Assembly (NCBI GenBank): GCA_045864775.1
Contig: BTVR01000001.1
Span: forward strand, 806,001-870,000
DNA from: Macondimonas sp045864775
Lineage (GTDB): Bacteria > Pseudomonadota > Gammaproteobacteria > UBA5335
Length of the DNA: 64,000 bases
Direction of reading: 5' to 3'
Of this stretch, positions 1-7,779 are shown one piece after another (the first letter of the stretch is position 1; the number at the start of each line of letters is the position of its first letter). Under the pieces are notes generated by a model, which saw nothing but the letters and a program-made list of their open reading frames with translations, did not search any database and had not been told where the DNA came from. Both the position numbers and the translations under genes were made by a program.

Positions 1-2
1 GA

Positions 3-2270
3 GAGGCCGCCCGGAGCCTGGTGATCGCCGAAGATCCGGACCTCCCGCTGGACAGTCGCGCCACCGATCGCCTGCTCGCCGAAGCCGAGTTGCTGCTGGA
101 CAGCCAGAAGGATCTGCTGGAACGCCTGAGCCAGAACTACCTGACCCTGATCGATCGCCTCACGCAACTCGACGTCGGCCAGAAGAAGCTCACGCAAGTG
201 GGCGCGGACTACACGCGGCTGCTGGACGAAAACCTGCTGTGGATCGCCAGCGATCTGCCCATCAAGAGCACCTGGTTCATCCAGATCGTCGATGAACTGC
301 GTGCCCTCGGCGAGCCGGATCGCTGGCGCCGAGTGGGCATGTCCCTGCTCGAGGAAACGGCCGAACGTCCACTTGGGATCGCCATGGCCTGCCTGATCCT
401 GCTGGCGGCGCTCTGGGGCCGGCCACGCCTGCGTCGCCACATCGAGCGGACGGGCATCGCCGTCAACGACCCGGCCCAGGATCGCTTCGCCCTCACCGTC
501 AGCGCCATCGCAGCCAGTTTCGTGCTCGCCGCCCCGCTGCCCCTGCTGGCCGGTCTGGCGGGCTGGATGCTGCAGCACCAGACGGCCACGGACCGCTTCG
601 TCTGGGGACTCGGGGACGGACTGGTCCACGCCGCCTGGATCGGCTGGGTGATCGAATCGTTTCGCCGCCTGGGCAGCCGCGACGGCGTGCTGGCCGCCCA
701 TTTCCACTGGCAAGCCCATACACGGGAACTGCTTTATCGCAATCTGCGCTGGCTCGTGCTGCTCACCGCCGTCGCGACGGTGCTGATGCGCCTGGGGGCG
801 GCCGGTCCGCGCGGACTCAGCACCCCGGTGCTCGGCCGGGCGGTCTACATCCTGTTTTCAGTGGCGTTGGTGGTGTTCATCGCACGGGTTTTTCATCCGG
901 GCAGGGGCGTCCTGGGCGGCTGGTTGCAGACGCACCGGGAAGGCTGGGCCTGGCGTGGGCGCAACATCGGCTACGCGCTGCTGCTCGTGGCGGCCATCGT
1001 GCTCGCCATCATGCCGGCCTTCGGCTACAGCTATACGGCGATTCACCTTCAGGCCCGGGCATTCTTCACCGGCTGGCTGCTGGCGGCGGCGGCGCTCGTC
1101 ATCAGCCTCCTGATGCGCGGCCTGTCGGTGAGCCTGCGACGCATCGAAATCGCGCGCGCCGGCAGCCAGATCGTCGAGACCATGCGGGCGACCGTCGAGA
1201 CGGCCCCGGCCGGAACGGCCACCGGGGCCGCCGCCACGGCGGCCCGGCGCGACGCGACGATGGACGTGCAGACCATGAACGCGCAGGTCCGCGCCCTGCT
1301 CAACCTGGCTCTGGGCGTGATGGTGGTGGGCGGCCTGTACCTGATCTGGGGCGACACCTTCAGCGCCTTGAAGGTCCTGAACCGCATTACCTTGTGGTCC
1401 ACCAGCCAGACCGGCGCGGATGGCGCGACCGCCGTGGTTCAGGCGATCACCTTGGGCAGTCTCGGCCTCGCGCTGGTGGCGCTCGCCCTGACGCTGGGCG
1501 CCGCTCGCAACGTACCGGGCCTCCTGGAGGTCCTGGTTCTGCAACGCCAAGGCGTCGATGCGGGTACGCGTTATGCCGCCACCCTGCTCAGCCGCTACAC
1601 CATCTTTCTGGTCGGCCTGCTGGTCGTGGTCAACGAGCTCGGCATCGACTGGAGCAAGGCGCAATGGCTGGTCGCTGCGCTTTCCGTGGGCCTGGGTTTC
1701 GGCCTGCAGGAAATCGTCGCCAATTTCGTGTCGGGCATCATCCTGCTGTTCGAGCGGCCCATTCGCATCGGCGACACGGTCACGGTCGGCGGCGTCTCCG
1801 GGAACGTCACCCGCATCCGCATCCGCGCCACGACGATCCAGGACTGGGACCGCAAGGAAATGATCGTTCCCAACAAGAGCGTCATCACCGACGCCATCAT
1901 CAACTGGACCCTGAGCGATCTGGTCGCGCGCGTGGTGGTCCCCGTGGGCGTCGCCTACGGGGCCGATCCGTCGCGCGCGCTCGCCGTCATGGAAGCCACC
2001 ATCGCCGATCATCCGCTGATCCTCAAGGATCCCGCCCCCGCCGCGGTCTTTACCGGATTCGGCGATAGCGCGCTCAACTTCGAGCTCCGGGTGTTCGTCA
2101 AGACACTGGCCGACTCGGTGCCGGTGCGCCACCAGCTGCACCTGGAACTGGAACGCCGGCTGCGCGAGGCGGGGATCGAAATCCCCTTCCCGCAACGCGA
2201 CGTGCATCTGCGTTCGGTGTCCAATGAGGTGGTGGAGCGACTGAAGGGGGCGGAACCCGAACGTCACTAA
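3..2270 (+). CDS. MscS-family mechanosensitive channel, 5' truncated
   Basis: Large mechanosensitive channel of the inner membrane, opening under membrane tension to release osmolytes. The frame is open to the window edge (a GTG lies at 21, but the upstream codons are also open), so the N-terminus is probably missing. About 750 residues are visible: a coiled N-terminal stretch, then many hydrophobic segments (roughly residues 115-360 and 425-560), then the conserved MscS pore and beta domain (residues ~553-730) with LSVGLGFGLQEIVANF, FERPIRIGDTV and IVPNKSVITDAIINW. The many extra membrane spans resemble MscK/MscM (YjeP) rather than the three-span MscS. The gene ends inside the first repeat block of the promoter that follows. 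Family assignment is secure; the exact subfamily is inference. Confidence 0.9.
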   Translation, partial: EAARSLVIAEDPDLPLDSRATDRLLAEAELLLDSQKDLLERLSQNYLTLIDRLTQLDVGQKKLTQVGADYTRLLDENLLWIASDLPIKSTWFIQIVDELRALGEPDRWRRVGMSLLEETAERPLGIAMACLILLAALWGRPRLRRHIERTGIAVNDPAQDRFALTVSAIAASFVLAAPLPLLAGLAGWMLQHQTATDRFVWGLGDGLVHAAWIGWVIESFRRLGSRDGVLAAHFHWQAHTRELLYRNLRWLVLLTAVATVLMRLGAAGPRGLSTPVLGRAVYILFSVALVVFIARVFHPGRGVLGGWLQTHREGWAWRGRNIGYALLLVAAIVLAIMPAFGYSYTAIHLQARAFFTGWLLAAAALVISLLMRGLSVSLRRIEIARAGSQIVETMRATVETAPAGTATGAAATAARRDATMDVQTMNAQVRALLNLALGVMVVGGLYLIWGDTFSALKVLNRITLWSTSQTGADGATAVVQAITLGSLGLALVALALTLGAARNVPGLLEVLVLQRQGVDAGTRYAATLLSRYTIFLVGLLVVVNELGIDWSKAQWLVAALSVGLGFGLQEIVANFVSGIILLFERPIRIGDTVTVGGVSGNVTRIRIRATTIQDWDRKEMIVPNKSVITDAIINWTLSDLVARVVVPVGVAYGADPSRALAVMEATIADHPLILKDPAPAAVFTGFGDSALNFELRVFVKTLADSVPVRHQLHLELERRLREAGIEIPFPQRDVHLRSVSNEVVERLKGAEPERH

Positions 2271-2316
2271 AGTGTTATCCGCATGTTATCGGATCGTCAC
2301 GGGCGCTTTCGATAAT
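2261..2316 (+). promoter_or_regulatory. Putative PhoB-dependent promoter with tandem Pho boxes
   Basis: Four 7-mers occur at an exact 11-bp period: ACGTCAC (2261-2267), GTGTTAT (2272-2278), ATGTTAT (2283-2289) and TCGTCAC (2294-2300). Each matches the known Pho-box half-site CTGTCAT/C at 5 of 7 positions, with the canonical 4-bp spacers. A -10-like GATAAT follows at 2311-2316, 10 bp after the last repeat, which is the spacing of PhoB-activated promoters where the box replaces the -35. The first repeat overlaps the end of the upstream channel gene. The glycosyltransferase start codon is 64 bp downstream of the -10. PhoB control is inferred from pattern and context. Confidence 0.6.
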
Positions 2317-2379
2317 CCGCCGCAACGGCATCCGGGATTCGGTTCCGGATGAAGACACCCGCCGACAGCGAGACGATGC

Positions 2380-3435
2380 ATGCGGATTGCGCTCATCACC
2401 GACGCCTGGAAACCCCAAGTCAACGGGGTGGTGCGCACCCTGACCACCCTCGATGACCGCCTTCGCGCACTCGGCCACCTGGTCAAGGTCATCCAGCCGG
2501 GCCTGTTCACCAGCATTCCCATGCCCGGCTACGCGGAAATCCGCTTGTCGGTGTGGCCGGACGGCAAGGTGCGGCGACTGCTTGACGCGTTCGAGCCCGA
2601 ACACATCCACATCGCGACGGAAGGCCCGCTCGGGCTCGCCGCCCGTCGCTACTGCACGGCGCGCAACCTACAGTTCACGACCTCGTTTCACACACGCTGT
2701 CCGGAGTATGTCCAAGCCCGGGCACCATTCCTGCCCGTGGGTCCCGGCTACGCGCTGATGCGCTGGTTTCACGGCGGCGCCACGCGCACCATGGTCAGCA
2801 ACCCCGAACTGATCGAGGAACTGCGCGGACGCGGCTTCGGCAACCTGGTGCTCTGGCGGCGGGGTGTGGATACGGATCTCTTCCGGCCGCTGGACAAGAC
2901 CTTTCTGCCCGGCCCCCGGCCGATTTTCCTGTACATGGGCCGGATCGCGCCGGAAAAAAACCTCGATGACTTCCTGCGGCTCGACTTGCCGGGAACCAAG
3001 TATGTGGTGGGCGACGGCCCGGCACGCGCCGAACTCGAGGCGCGCTACCCGCGCGTCCGCTTCGCAGGACTGCAGACGGGAGAGGCTCTGGTGCGTCATT
3101 TGTCCAGCGCCGACTGCTTCGTGTTTCCCAGCCGTACCGACACCCTGGGCCTGGTCATGATGGAAGCGCTGGCCTGCGGCGTTCCGGTTGCGGCCTATCC
3201 GGTGATCGGTCCGACCGCCGTGGTCCGCAGCGGCGAAACCGGCTGGCTGGACGAGGACCTCGGACAAGCGGCGCTGCGGTGCCTCGAGCTCGATCCCGCG
3301 GCCTGCCGGGCCAGTGCCTTGGGGTGGTCGCTCGATCGCAGCTGCGCCGAATTCCTGAGCTACCTGGTGCCGGCGCGCGTGCCGCTGCCCTTCGCGCTCT
3401 TCGAAGGGCTGCCGCTCGGCGGAGACCGGCCATGA
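2380..3435 (+). CDS. GT4-family glycosyltransferase, likely diacylglycerol glycosyltransferase (SqdX/Agt-like)
   Basis: A 351-residue GT-B fold glycosyltransferase of family GT4. The N-terminus MRIALITDAWKPQVNGVV is typical of the branch holding SqdX, Agt lipid glycosyltransferases and mannosyltransferases. The donor-binding half has GRIAPEKNLDD (~187-197) and FPSRTDTLGLVMMEALACG (~248-266), carrying the retaining E-x7-E pattern. No signal peptide or membrane span is seen, fitting a peripheral inner-membrane enzyme. Its stop codon overlaps the next start (ATGA at 3432-3435), so it is translationally coupled to the sqdB-like gene. With that neighbour and the phosphoesterase, the likely reaction is transfer of a sugar, perhaps sulfoquinovose, to diacylglycerol. 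Family certain; substrate inferred from context. Confidence 0.85.
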   Translation: MRIALITDAWKPQVNGVVRTLTTLDDRLRALGHLVKVIQPGLFTSIPMPGYAEIRLSVWPDGKVRRLLDAFEPEHIHIATEGPLGLAARRYCTARNLQFTTSFHTRCPEYVQARAPFLPVGPGYALMRWFHGGATRTMVSNPELIEELRGRGFGNLVLWRRGVDTDLFRPLDKTFLPGPRPIFLYMGRIAPEKNLDDFLRLDLPGTKYVVGDGPARAELEARYPRVRFAGLQTGEALVRHLSSADCFVFPSRTDTLGLVMMEALACGVPVAAYPVIGPTAVVRSGETGWLDEDLGQAALRCLELDPAACRASALGWSLDRSCAEFLSYLVPARVPLPFALFEGLPLGGDRP

Positions 3436-4628
3436 AGGTGCTGGTGCTCGGCGGCGACGGGTTCTGCGGCTGGCCGACGGCGCTGCATCTCAGCGCGCGC
3501 GGCATGGACGTGGCCCTGGTGGACAACTTCTCCCGCCGCCGCATCGATCGGCAGATCGGATCGGCTTCGCTGACGCCCATCGTCTCGATGGAGGAACGTC
3601 TGGCCACCTGGCAGGCGCTGCGCGGGCGGGCGCTCGATTTCACCGAACTCGATCTGGCCCAGGACTACGAATCGCTCTGCACCCTGCTGACCCATCTGGC
3701 GCCCGATGCCATCGTCCATTTCGCCGAACAGCGCTCGGCGCCCTACTCCATGCGCTCGCCCGCGACCAAGCGCTATACGGTGCAGAACAATCTGGCGGCC
3801 ACCCACAACCTGCTCTGCGCGCTCGTCGAAATCGGGCTCGATGCCCATGTGGTGCATCTGGGCACGATGGGAGTGTACGGCTACGGCGGCACGGATGCGC
3901 CGATTCCCGAAGGTTACCTGCCGGTCCGGGTGAGCAATGCACAGGGGCAGTGGATCGAGCGCGAGATCCTGCATCCCACCGATCCGGGCAGCGTCTATCA
4001 CATGACCAAGGCCCAGGATCAGCTGCTGTTCGCCTTCTACAACAAGAACGACGGGCTGCGCATCACCGATCTGCACCAGGGCATCGTATGGGGCACGCAA
4101 ACCGCGGAAACCCAGCTCGACGAACGGCTCATCAACCGCTTCGACTACGACGGCGACTACGGGACGGTCCTCAACCGCTTCCTCATGCAGGCGGCCGTGG
4201 GACATCCGCTGACCGTGCATGGGACCGGCGGCCAGACCCGTGCCTTCATCCACATCCAGGACACGGTGCGCTGCATCGAACTGGCGTTGACGAGTCCGCC
4301 CCGCAGCGGCGAGCGCGTGCGCATCATGAACCAGGTCACCGAGACGCACCGGGTGCGCGATCTGGCCGCGCTGGTCGCGCAGCAGACCGGCGCCGCCGTG
4401 CGCTTCCAGCCCAATCCGCGCCGGGAGGCCCCCGAGAACGATCTGCGCGCCGACGGTCGTCGTCTACAGGAATTGGGGCTGAGGCCCACCACGCTGTGCG
4501 CGGGGCTGATGCAGGAGGTCCACGAGATCGCCCGGCGCTATGCGGCGCGCTGCGACCTGCGCAAGATTCCCAGCACCGTCCGCTGGCGGCAGGACGAAGG
4601 TGAAGCCCCGGCGATCGCCGTCGCCTGA
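3432..4628 (+). CDS. sqdB: UDP-sulfoquinovose synthase-like SDR (SqdB/SQD1)
   Basis: A 398-residue extended short-chain dehydrogenase. It shares diagnostic stretches with plant SQD1 and bacterial SqdB: GGDGFCGWPTALHLS at the NAD-binding N-terminus, ESLTPI-like ASLTPIVSMEERL, HFAEQRSAPYSM (~97-108), LGTMGVYG (~143), YHMTKAQ with the catalytic Tyr189/Lys193 pair, QGIVWGTQTAET, and AVGHPLTVHGTGGQTRAFI. SqdB converts UDP-glucose plus sulfite to UDP-sulfoquinovose, the head-group donor for the sulfolipid SQDG. The start is the ATG overlapping the stop of the glycosyltransferase; the longer upstream frame only shadows that gene. Related SDRs such as archaeal Agl3 make the same nucleotide sugar for glycans, so the final product remains an inference. 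Confidence 0.85.
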   Translation: MKVLVLGGDGFCGWPTALHLSARGMDVALVDNFSRRRIDRQIGSASLTPIVSMEERLATWQALRGRALDFTELDLAQDYESLCTLLTHLAPDAIVHFAEQRSAPYSMRSPATKRYTVQNNLAATHNLLCALVEIGLDAHVVHLGTMGVYGYGGTDAPIPEGYLPVRVSNAQGQWIEREILHPTDPGSVYHMTKAQDQLLFAFYNKNDGLRITDLHQGIVWGTQTAETQLDERLINRFDYDGDYGTVLNRFLMQAAVGHPLTVHGTGGQTRAFIHIQDTVRCIELALTSPPRSGERVRIMNQVTETHRVRDLAALVAQQTGAAVRFQPNPRREAPENDLRADGRRLQELGLRPTTLCAGLMQEVHEIARRYAARCDLRKIPSTVRWRQDEGEAPAIAVA

Positions 4629-4657
4629 AAGCCTTTTTCACCCACTGGAGCGATGCC

Positions 4658-5449
4658 ATGGACACGCCGTCCAGCCCCAAGGCCTACCGCACGATCTGGA
4701 TCTCTGACGTCCATCTCGGCAGTCGCGGCTGCCAGGCCGAGCGGCTGCTGGAGTTCCTGCGCCAGCATCCCTGCGAACGGCTTTATCTGGTGGGCGACAT
4801 CATCGACGTCTGGGCACTGCGGCGCGGCATCTACTGGCCGCAGGCACACAACAACGTGCTGCGCTATCTGCTCGGCGTCTCGCGCGAGGGCACCGAGGTC
4901 ATCTACATCCCGGGCAATCATGACGCCCTGTTCCGCGATCACACCGGGACGCACTTCGGCGGCATCGCGATTCATCGCCACGCCATGCACACCACCGCCG
5001 ATGGCCGGCGCTTCCTGGTGCTGCACGGGGATGAATTCGACAGCGTGGTGCAGTATTCGCAGCTCGCCGCCATGTTCGGCAGCAAGATGTACGACGTCCT
5101 GTTGAGCCTCAACCATCCGGTGAATGCCGTGCGCCAGATGATGGGCCAGCCCTACTGGTCGCTGTCGGCCTTCGTCAAGAGCCGCGTGAAGGAGGCCGTG
5201 AAGTACATCGGCAACTACGAACAGGCGGTGGCGCGCGAAGCCGCCCGCTACGGCATCGACGGCGTCATCTGCGGCCACATCCATCATGCCGAGATTTCCC
5301 GCATCCACGACCTGCAGTACTGCAACTGCGGCGACTGGGTGGAAAGCTGCACCGCTCTCGCCGAAGATCCCCAGGGACAGATCTCGCTCATTCGCTGGCC
5401 CGACGCGCGCCTGGAACGCCGCCCGGCGCCCTTGCGCCAGGTCGCCTGA
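4658..5449 (+). CDS. PlcP/LpxH-like metallophosphoesterase
   Basis: A 263-residue calcineurin-type phosphoesterase of the UDP-2,3-diacylglucosamine pyrophosphatase-related group. Metal-binding motifs appear in order: SDVHLGSRG (~17), GDIIDVW (~46), GNHD (~86), LHGDEFD (~122) and GHIHHAE (~206). A GGAG ribosome binding site precedes the ATG, 29 bp after the sqdB-like gene. Databases often name such proteins LpxH. The position behind a glycosyltransferase and sqdB, and behind a Pho-box-like promoter, better suits PlcP, the phospholipase C that strips phospholipid head groups under phosphate limitation to supply diacylglycerol for sugar lipids. Metal hydrolase certain; PlcP role inferred. Confidence 0.8.
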   Translation: MDTPSSPKAYRTIWISDVHLGSRGCQAERLLEFLRQHPCERLYLVGDIIDVWALRRGIYWPQAHNNVLRYLLGVSREGTEVIYIPGNHDALFRDHTGTHFGGIAIHRHAMHTTADGRRFLVLHGDEFDSVVQYSQLAAMFGSKMYDVLLSLNHPVNAVRQMMGQPYWSLSAFVKSRVKEAVKYIGNYEQAVAREAARYGIDGVICGHIHHAEISRIHDLQYCNCGDWVESCTALAEDPQGQISLIRWPDARLERRPAPLRQVA

Positions 5450-5584
5450 GCCGCATCCGGCGGCGACGTGCGCCCTGCCCGCGCGAGTCGCCGCCTATTC
5501 CGCCACCGGCCTGGGAAACATCGCCTCAAGCTTCGCACGGCGCCGCCGCCATGATGGAACGTCCCTTGGTATTGGGAGTGATCC

Positions 5585-6103
5585 ATGGCCGGCAAGCCGC
5601 AACGAATCCCCGCGGTCGTGTGTCTCGTACTGCTGCACGCCGATGTCGTCCACGCGGAGATCTATCGCTGCCCGCAGGCGGGCGGGACGGTCCTCACGGA
5701 CCAGCCCTGCGCGGGCGGCCGCATCGAACACGTCGCGCCGCACCCGGCCGGCGCCCTGGACCCGGCCGCCGGGCAAACGCAGCTCGAACGCATCCAGCAA
5801 TACGAGCGAGAGTCGGCCGCCACCGCCGCGGCCTTGCGCAAGACCGACCGGGAGTGGCTGACCCACCACGCCCGGGAGCAGGCCATCGAGCAGGCCTACC
5901 AACGGCGCGAAGTCGTCGCGGGGATGAGCCGTGATCAGGTCCGGCAACTGCTCGGGGCGCCTGTCCGCATCGCGCGTCAGGCCGACGCCGACGGGCCGGG
6001 CGAGCGCTGGCACTATCCCGATCGCGGGGAGGGGCCGAGCACCGTCCAGTTCGAGAACGGGCGGGTCACGGCCTACGGCAGTTCGGGCCGACCTTACCGC
6101 TGA
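5585..6103 (+). CDS. Secreted DUF4124-like / SmpA-OmlA-like small protein
   Basis: A 172-residue exported protein. An N-terminal hydrophobic stretch ends in VVHAEIYRC, a plausible signal peptidase site, followed by an IYRCPQAGGTVLTDQPC segment typical of DUF4124 (residues ~22-45). The middle is charged and helical. The C-terminal third (VVAGMSRDQVRQLLGAP, then WHYPDRGEG and VQFENGRVTAYG) resembles the SmpA/OmlA (BamE-like) repeat that often follows DUF4124. It is probably periplasmic or envelope-associated. The last 10 bp overlap the end of the convergent gene on the other strand. Molecular function is unknown. Confidence 0.7.
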   Translation: MAGKPQRIPAVVCLVLLHADVVHAEIYRCPQAGGTVLTDQPCAGGRIEHVAPHPAGALDPAAGQTQLERIQQYERESAATAAALRKTDREWLTHHAREQAIEQAYQRREVVAGMSRDQVRQLLGAPVRIARQADADGPGERWHYPDRGEGPSTVQFENGRVTAYGSSGRPYR

Positions 6104-6660
6104 GCGGCCGCCTCGGGGTTCGGCGCCAATGCGCTGGAAATGCGCCTGGCAAACTCGGGGTCTTCCCAGCGGCGCAAGGAAATGGCGTTGTACTGAGCGA
6201 CACTGAGGCCGTTCCGCTCGATGGCGGTCCTCATCTCGGCGTTTCCGCTCTCGGCCAGACTGAATCGTTCCTCGGCATCGGCTGCGGGGAACAGCTGCGT
6301 GTACCGGGCGTGGATGGCCGTGACCTCGCGGTGACTGCGCACGAAGCGATCGATCTGTTGCGCACCGACCTCCGTCGCCGTGCCCGCCGTCGGACGGGGG
6401 ATGGAAACCGACGCTGCCGGCGTGTCGCCTGCCTCCGGTTGCGCCTGCGCCGCCGGGGCAGCCGGCGGCTGCATGGCCGCGGTCCCCGGCAACTGCGGAA
6501 TGTGGACCTCGTCCTCGTCCCGGTTGACATCCACGCGTATGGCCTCCGGCGTCACCGATTCGGGGAGCGGATACACCTCGGCCTGCTGCGCCGCGAGCGG
6601 CCCGGCCAGCCCCAGCGACACCATCATCCACCCGATCGTTTTGGCTCGTGTCATCGTCAT
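6094..6660 (-). CDS. Secreted DUF4168-like protein
   Basis: A 188-residue protein starting at an ATG-ACG-ATG cluster (6660). It has a signal peptide ending at GPLAAQQAEV, a Pro/Ala-rich linker (~55-90), and a C-terminal helical domain (IDRFVRSHREVTAIHARY, then MRTAIERNGLSVAQYNAI) matching the DUF4168 pattern in which a final Gly-Leu-Ser-x-x-x-Tyr-Asn helix is conserved. It is probably periplasmic. It lies 16 bp downstream of a GNAT gene in the same direction and its stop overlaps the convergent upstream gene by 10 bp. Function unknown; the longer reading frame upstream overlaps the GNAT gene and is rejected. Confidence 0.7.
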   Translation of the reverse strand: MTMTRAKTIGWMMVSLGLAGPLAAQQAEVYPLPESVTPEAIRVDVNRDEDEVHIPQLPGTAAMQPPAAPAAQAQPEAGDTPAASVSIPRPTAGTATEVGAQQIDRFVRSHREVTAIHARYTQLFPAADAEERFSLAESGNAEMRTAIERNGLSVAQYNAISLRRWEDPEFARRISSALAPNPEAAAQR

Positions 6661-6676
6661 GGATCGACTCCCCCAT

Positions 6677-7333
6677 TCATGGCCGGTCGGCAATGATGCC
6701 GGCCGACAGCGACTCGCCCTGGTCGTGAGCGCCGCACTCCAGCGCACGCCACCAGAACACCATGGATTTCTCCGTCTCGGCCGGCTGGTCGATGTCACGC
6801 CAGCGCATGGCGGCGCGCAGCTCGGGTCGACGCACATACCCCCGGCGCTGCCAGAATCCGTCCAGTGCGCGATAGCCCGCCGGCCGCAGCGGATGATCGG
6901 CCGGACGGTCGACGGCGCAAAAGGCGGTGTGGCTGAAACGGCCCAGCTGCCGCGCGTAGGCTTCCCGCGCATCGAAAAAGCGTGCCCCGAGGCCCCGCCC
7001 GCGAAACGGCGCGAGCAGCACCGACTCGCCGAAATAAAAGACCCGCTCCGGCGCCAGCCCGATTGCCGCGAAGGGCGCTTTCACGGCGGCTGTTTCCGCG
7101 GCGAGCGGAATGCCCGTCGACACCCCGATGATCGCCTCGCCCCGGCGGGCCAGTACGAAGAGACTCTCCGCACAGGCGCCATAGGTCGCGAGATATTCGG
7201 CCTCATAGGCCGGCGAGCCGTCGTAGAGGTAGGGGAATTCGCGGAATACGGTGATGCGCAACCGCGCCAGGGCGTCGAGATACGGCAGGATCGCCCCGCC
7301 CGTCAGCGATTCGATCTGTAGCGTGTCGGCCAC
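6677..7333 (-). CDS. GNAT-family acetyltransferase
   Basis: About 218 residues from a GTG at 7333. The fold follows GNAT order: an N-terminal beta-alpha unit (LARLRITVFREFPYLYDG), a strand with LFVLARRGEAIIGV, then the acetyl-CoA loop VLLAPFRGRGLGARFF (R/Q-x-x-G-x-G/A motif A), and a C-terminal region with AFCAVDRP and QRRGYVRRPELRA. No ATG lies near the expected start, and the longer frame would run into the divergent DUF1820 gene at 7430, so the GTG is a best guess. Substrate unknown. Together with the 16-bp-distant DUF4168-like gene it could form a short operon. Confidence 0.75.
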   Translation of the reverse strand: MADTLQIESLTGGAILPYLDALARLRITVFREFPYLYDGSPAYEAEYLATYGACAESLFVLARRGEAIIGVSTGIPLAAETAAVKAPFAAIGLAPERVFYFGESVLLAPFRGRGLGARFFDAREAYARQLGRFSHTAFCAVDRPADHPLRPAGYRALDGFWQRRGYVRRPELRAAMRWRDIDQPAETEKSMVFWWRALECGAHDQGESLSAGIIADRP

Positions 7334-7429
7334 ACCGGGCTCCAAGCGACGGGTCGTGACCGCATAGGCTACACTAGCGCCCCATCGAACGGGTGGCCCG
7401 GCAGGCGGCGACCCTCCTGCGGAGTCGAC

Positions 7430-7765
7430 ATGGCGGACAAGCTGTTTCGGGTGAGTTTCATCAACCAAGGCAAGGTCTACGAGGTCTACGCCCGGAAAGT
7501 CGCCCAGGACGCCCTGTTTGGTTTCGTCACGCTCGAGGATCTGGTGTTCGGCACCCAGACTGACCTTGTGGTCGACCCATCCGAGGAGCGCCTGAAAGCC
7601 GAGTTCGCCGGGGTCGGCCGCAGCCACATTCCGCTGCACGCGCTGATCCGCGTCGACGAGGTCGAGCAAGCCGGCAGCGCGCGCATCACGCCGCTCGAGG
7701 GCAACGTGACCCCTTTTCCCGGACCGTATGTGCCCCATCCGGGCAGCAGCCCCGGTCGCCGCTGA
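7430..7765 (+). CDS. DUF1820 family protein
   Basis: A 111-residue soluble protein, MADKLFRVSFINQGKVYEVY at the start and FGFVTLEDLVFG in the middle, a hallmark of DUF1820. The family is common in gammaproteobacteria and its function is not established. The Pro-rich C-terminus (FPGPYVPHPG) is likely disordered. It is followed after 14 bp by the MBL hydrolase in the same direction, probably co-transcribed, and is divergent from the GNAT gene. A GGAG-like sequence precedes the ATG. Confidence 0.85.
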   Translation: MADKLFRVSFINQGKVYEVYARKVAQDALFGFVTLEDLVFGTQTDLVVDPSEERLKAEFAGVGRSHIPLHALIRVDEVEQAGSARITPLEGNVTPFPGPYVPHPGSSPGRR

Positions 7766-7779
7766 GATCGCCGCGCCTG

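Noticed and set aside
21..21. GTG at 21 as the true start of the MscS-type gene
   Set aside because: The frame is open upstream to the window edge and no ribosome binding site is visible, so truncation is the safer reading.
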